Positions 5,675 through 6,363 of a stretch of 6,363 nt of DNA are shown one piece after another; the stretch's first letter is position 1, and each line of letters opens with the position of its first letter. Under the pieces are notes generated by a model. That model was not told where the DNA came from and did no database searches. It saw nothing but the letters and a program-made list of their open reading frames with translations. Made by a program: the position numbers and the translations under genes. Source of the DNA: an uncultured bacterium (lineage in GTDB: Bacteria > Fidelibacterota > Marinisomatia > Marinisomatales > UBA1611); NCBI GenBank assembly GCA_938092125.1, contig CALKMQ010000085.1:1-6363 (forward strand), read 5' to 3'.

Positions 5675-5705
5675 TATTTATACACTAATAAATACAGAAT
5701 GTCAA
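5675..5705 (-). promoter_or_regulatory. Promoter with sigma70-like boxes and an overlapping T4 late box
   Basis: On the minus strand TTGACA (5705-5700) is followed after exactly 17 bases by TATAAA (5682-5677), a near-consensus host-type promoter. The same -10 region reads TATAAATA (5682-5675), the full T4-type late promoter consensus recognised by gp55. It points into the structured element and tRNA-Asn, so these could be transcribed both early and late. The start should fall near 5670. Confidence 0.75.
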
Positions 5706-5754
5706 CTACAAAATCAATCAAATAATCTCAAATTGACAATAACATGGAATCATT

Positions 5755-6249
5755 ATGCAAAAATATCTAAACTGTTACACATGTAATGCTCCGTTCAAAA
5801 TTTCTCAAGAAGATTTTAACACAAAAATGGTTCTTGGCAATTCGTTCGTCATTTTTGATTGTAAAAAGTGTAGGAGAAAAAATAAATCTACACTATTACC
5901 ATCGAAACCTAAAGAAATATTCACCGGCAATTCGGCATTCGTAAAAATTCTGAATAGCTGCAAGCATCGAGGCAAAGATTTTGATTTGGATGTCAAATAT
6001 TTGGAGAATCTGTGGAATAAACAAAAATTTGTGTGTGTATATACGAATATAGCAATGATATTACCTATTTCAGGCAAAAAGAAAGCTCCACACACAGCGT
6101 CATTAGATCGCATCGATTCAGCAATTGGTTACATGAAAGGTAATGTTCAATTCGTTTGCTATTCGATCAACACAGCCAAAAACGATTTTGACGAAATCGA
6201 GTTCATTCAATTTGTCGAATCAATGAAGAAACAATCGATTTCTGTATGA
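5755..6249 (+). CDS. HNH endonuclease-like protein with zinc-ribbon N-terminus
   Basis: This 164-residue protein has two CxxC pairs at the N-terminus (C7/C10 and C36/C39), a likely zinc ribbon for DNA contact. The C-terminal domain is typical of phage HNH nucleases: C94-x-x-T97, HTASLDRIDSAIGYMKGNVQFV (113-134) and N139 with K142. The SLDRID...GY..GNVQ...N..K pattern is the main evidence. Such proteins are usually free-standing homing endonucleases or DNA-processing enzymes. The ATG at 5755 has only a weak ATGGAA upstream. It is on the opposite strand to its neighbours, next to a tRNA, and ends 17 bases from a convergent gene, which suits a mobile insertion. Its use of TTC, TCG and CGA codons looks somewhat different from the two left-hand genes. 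The target site is unknown. Confidence 0.72.
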   Translation: MQKYLNCYTCNAPFKISQEDFNTKMVLGNSFVIFDCKKCRRKNKSTLLPSKPKEIFTGNSAFVKILNSCKHRGKDFDLDVKYLENLWNKQKFVCVYTNIAMILPISGKKKAPHTASLDRIDSAIGYMKGNVQFVCYSINTAKNDFDEIEFIQFVESMKKQSISV

Positions 6250-6253
6250 TTTA

Positions 6254-6320
6254 AAGACCATTGTCCTTATTTTTCATCAATCAGTGCCTTAACCTTGTTG
6301 ACAACTGAGCCAATGGTCTT
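6254..6320. repeat. 10-bp perfect inverted repeat at the end of the ACP-like gene
   Basis: AAGACCATTG (6254-6263) and CAATGGTCTT (6311-6320) are exact reverse complements separated by 47 bases. One arm is noncoding and lies between the two convergent stop codons; the other lies inside the ACP-like gene (codons for K-T-I). There is no following U run, so it is not a standard terminator. Confidence 0.7.
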
Positions 6321-6363
6321 GAAATCATCAGCACTTTCGTTAGCGTTGTAAGGAATTTCCACA
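6267..6363 (-). CDS. Acyl carrier protein-like, C-terminal fragment (partial)
   Basis: The minus-strand frame ends at TAA 6269-6267 and stays open to the window edge. The 31 visible residues (VEIPYNANESADDFKTIGSVVNKVKALIDEK) resemble the last third of acyl carrier proteins, which typically read IEIPDE-A-kitTvgdav-yI. This covers the turn after helix II, the short helix III and helix IV. The Ser carrying phosphopantetheine would lie upstream, outside the window, so function cannot be judged. ACPs carry acyl groups in fatty-acid and related synthesis; ACP-like genes in phages are auxiliary metabolic or host-takeover candidates. The call depends on a short stretch and is moderate. Confidence 0.65.
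   Translation of the reverse strand, partial: VEIPYNANESADDFKTIGSVVNKVKALIDEK

Noticed and set aside
5427..5688. Plus-strand reading frames at 5427-5633 and 5494-5688
   Set aside because: They run antisense through tRNA-Asn and the structured element, lack ribosome sites and show no protein-like pattern.
5733..5738. TTGACA on the plus strand before the HNH gene
   Set aside because: The -10 position would fall inside the coding start and shows no TATAAT-like sequence.
5805..6113. Minus-strand reading frame opposite the HNH gene
   Set aside because: The HNH motifs on the plus strand are clear; this is antisense shadow.

Overview
This window looks like part of a T4-like tailed phage (myovirus) genome. 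The diagnostic block is on the minus strand: gene 33 (late-transcription co-activator), gene 59 (helicase loader) and gene 32 (single-stranded DNA-binding protein) occur in that transcriptional order, as in T4. The sequence style of gp32 and gp33 (zinc cysteines absent from gp32; gp33 ending in RLPL) recalls marine T4-like phages of the cyanophage/pelagiphage type more than T4 itself. That comparison is from memory and was not searched. The host cannot be fixed from the sequence. The wall-active domains on the left fit a Gram-negative host, perhaps a proteobacterium.

Left part (1-3278, plus strand): two coupled genes for probable virion or wall-acting proteins. The first enters from outside the window with the zinc-ligand motifs of an M15-type peptidase, followed by a long charged, repetitive tail. 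The second (721 aa) overlaps it by one base. It has an N-terminal coiled coil, a YNNPGA/GGGHKIG domain of unknown activity, an L,D-transpeptidase-like His...Ser-x-Gly-Cys segment, and a proline-rich C-terminus built of tandem 14-residue repeats. A bidirectional hairpin terminator separates this operon from the convergent replication genes.

Middle part (3309-5335, minus strand): a small basic protein, gp33, gp59 and gp32. Gene 32 appears to have its own promoter inside the end of gene 59. Its leader holds a hairpin whose loop can pair with bases next to the Shine-Dalgarno, enclosing three 8-base A/C-rich repeats. This is a plausible autoregulatory operator analogous to that of T4 gene 32.

Right part (5415-6363): a minus-strand tRNA-Asn(GUU) is preceded by about 175 bases of strongly structured sequence and by a promoter in which a sigma70-like -35/-10 pair coincides with a T4 late promoter box (TATAAATA). 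The structured stretch matches no RNA family I can name. It has a 23-bp imperfect stem, a GNRA hairpin, a possible pseudoknot and a CCACCA-ended strand recalling a permuted tmRNA precursor, but it lacks a T-loop and room for a tag. This is the best candidate for something undescribed. A plus-strand HNH endonuclease-like gene follows, convergent with the C-terminal end of an acyl-carrier-protein-like gene that leaves the window.
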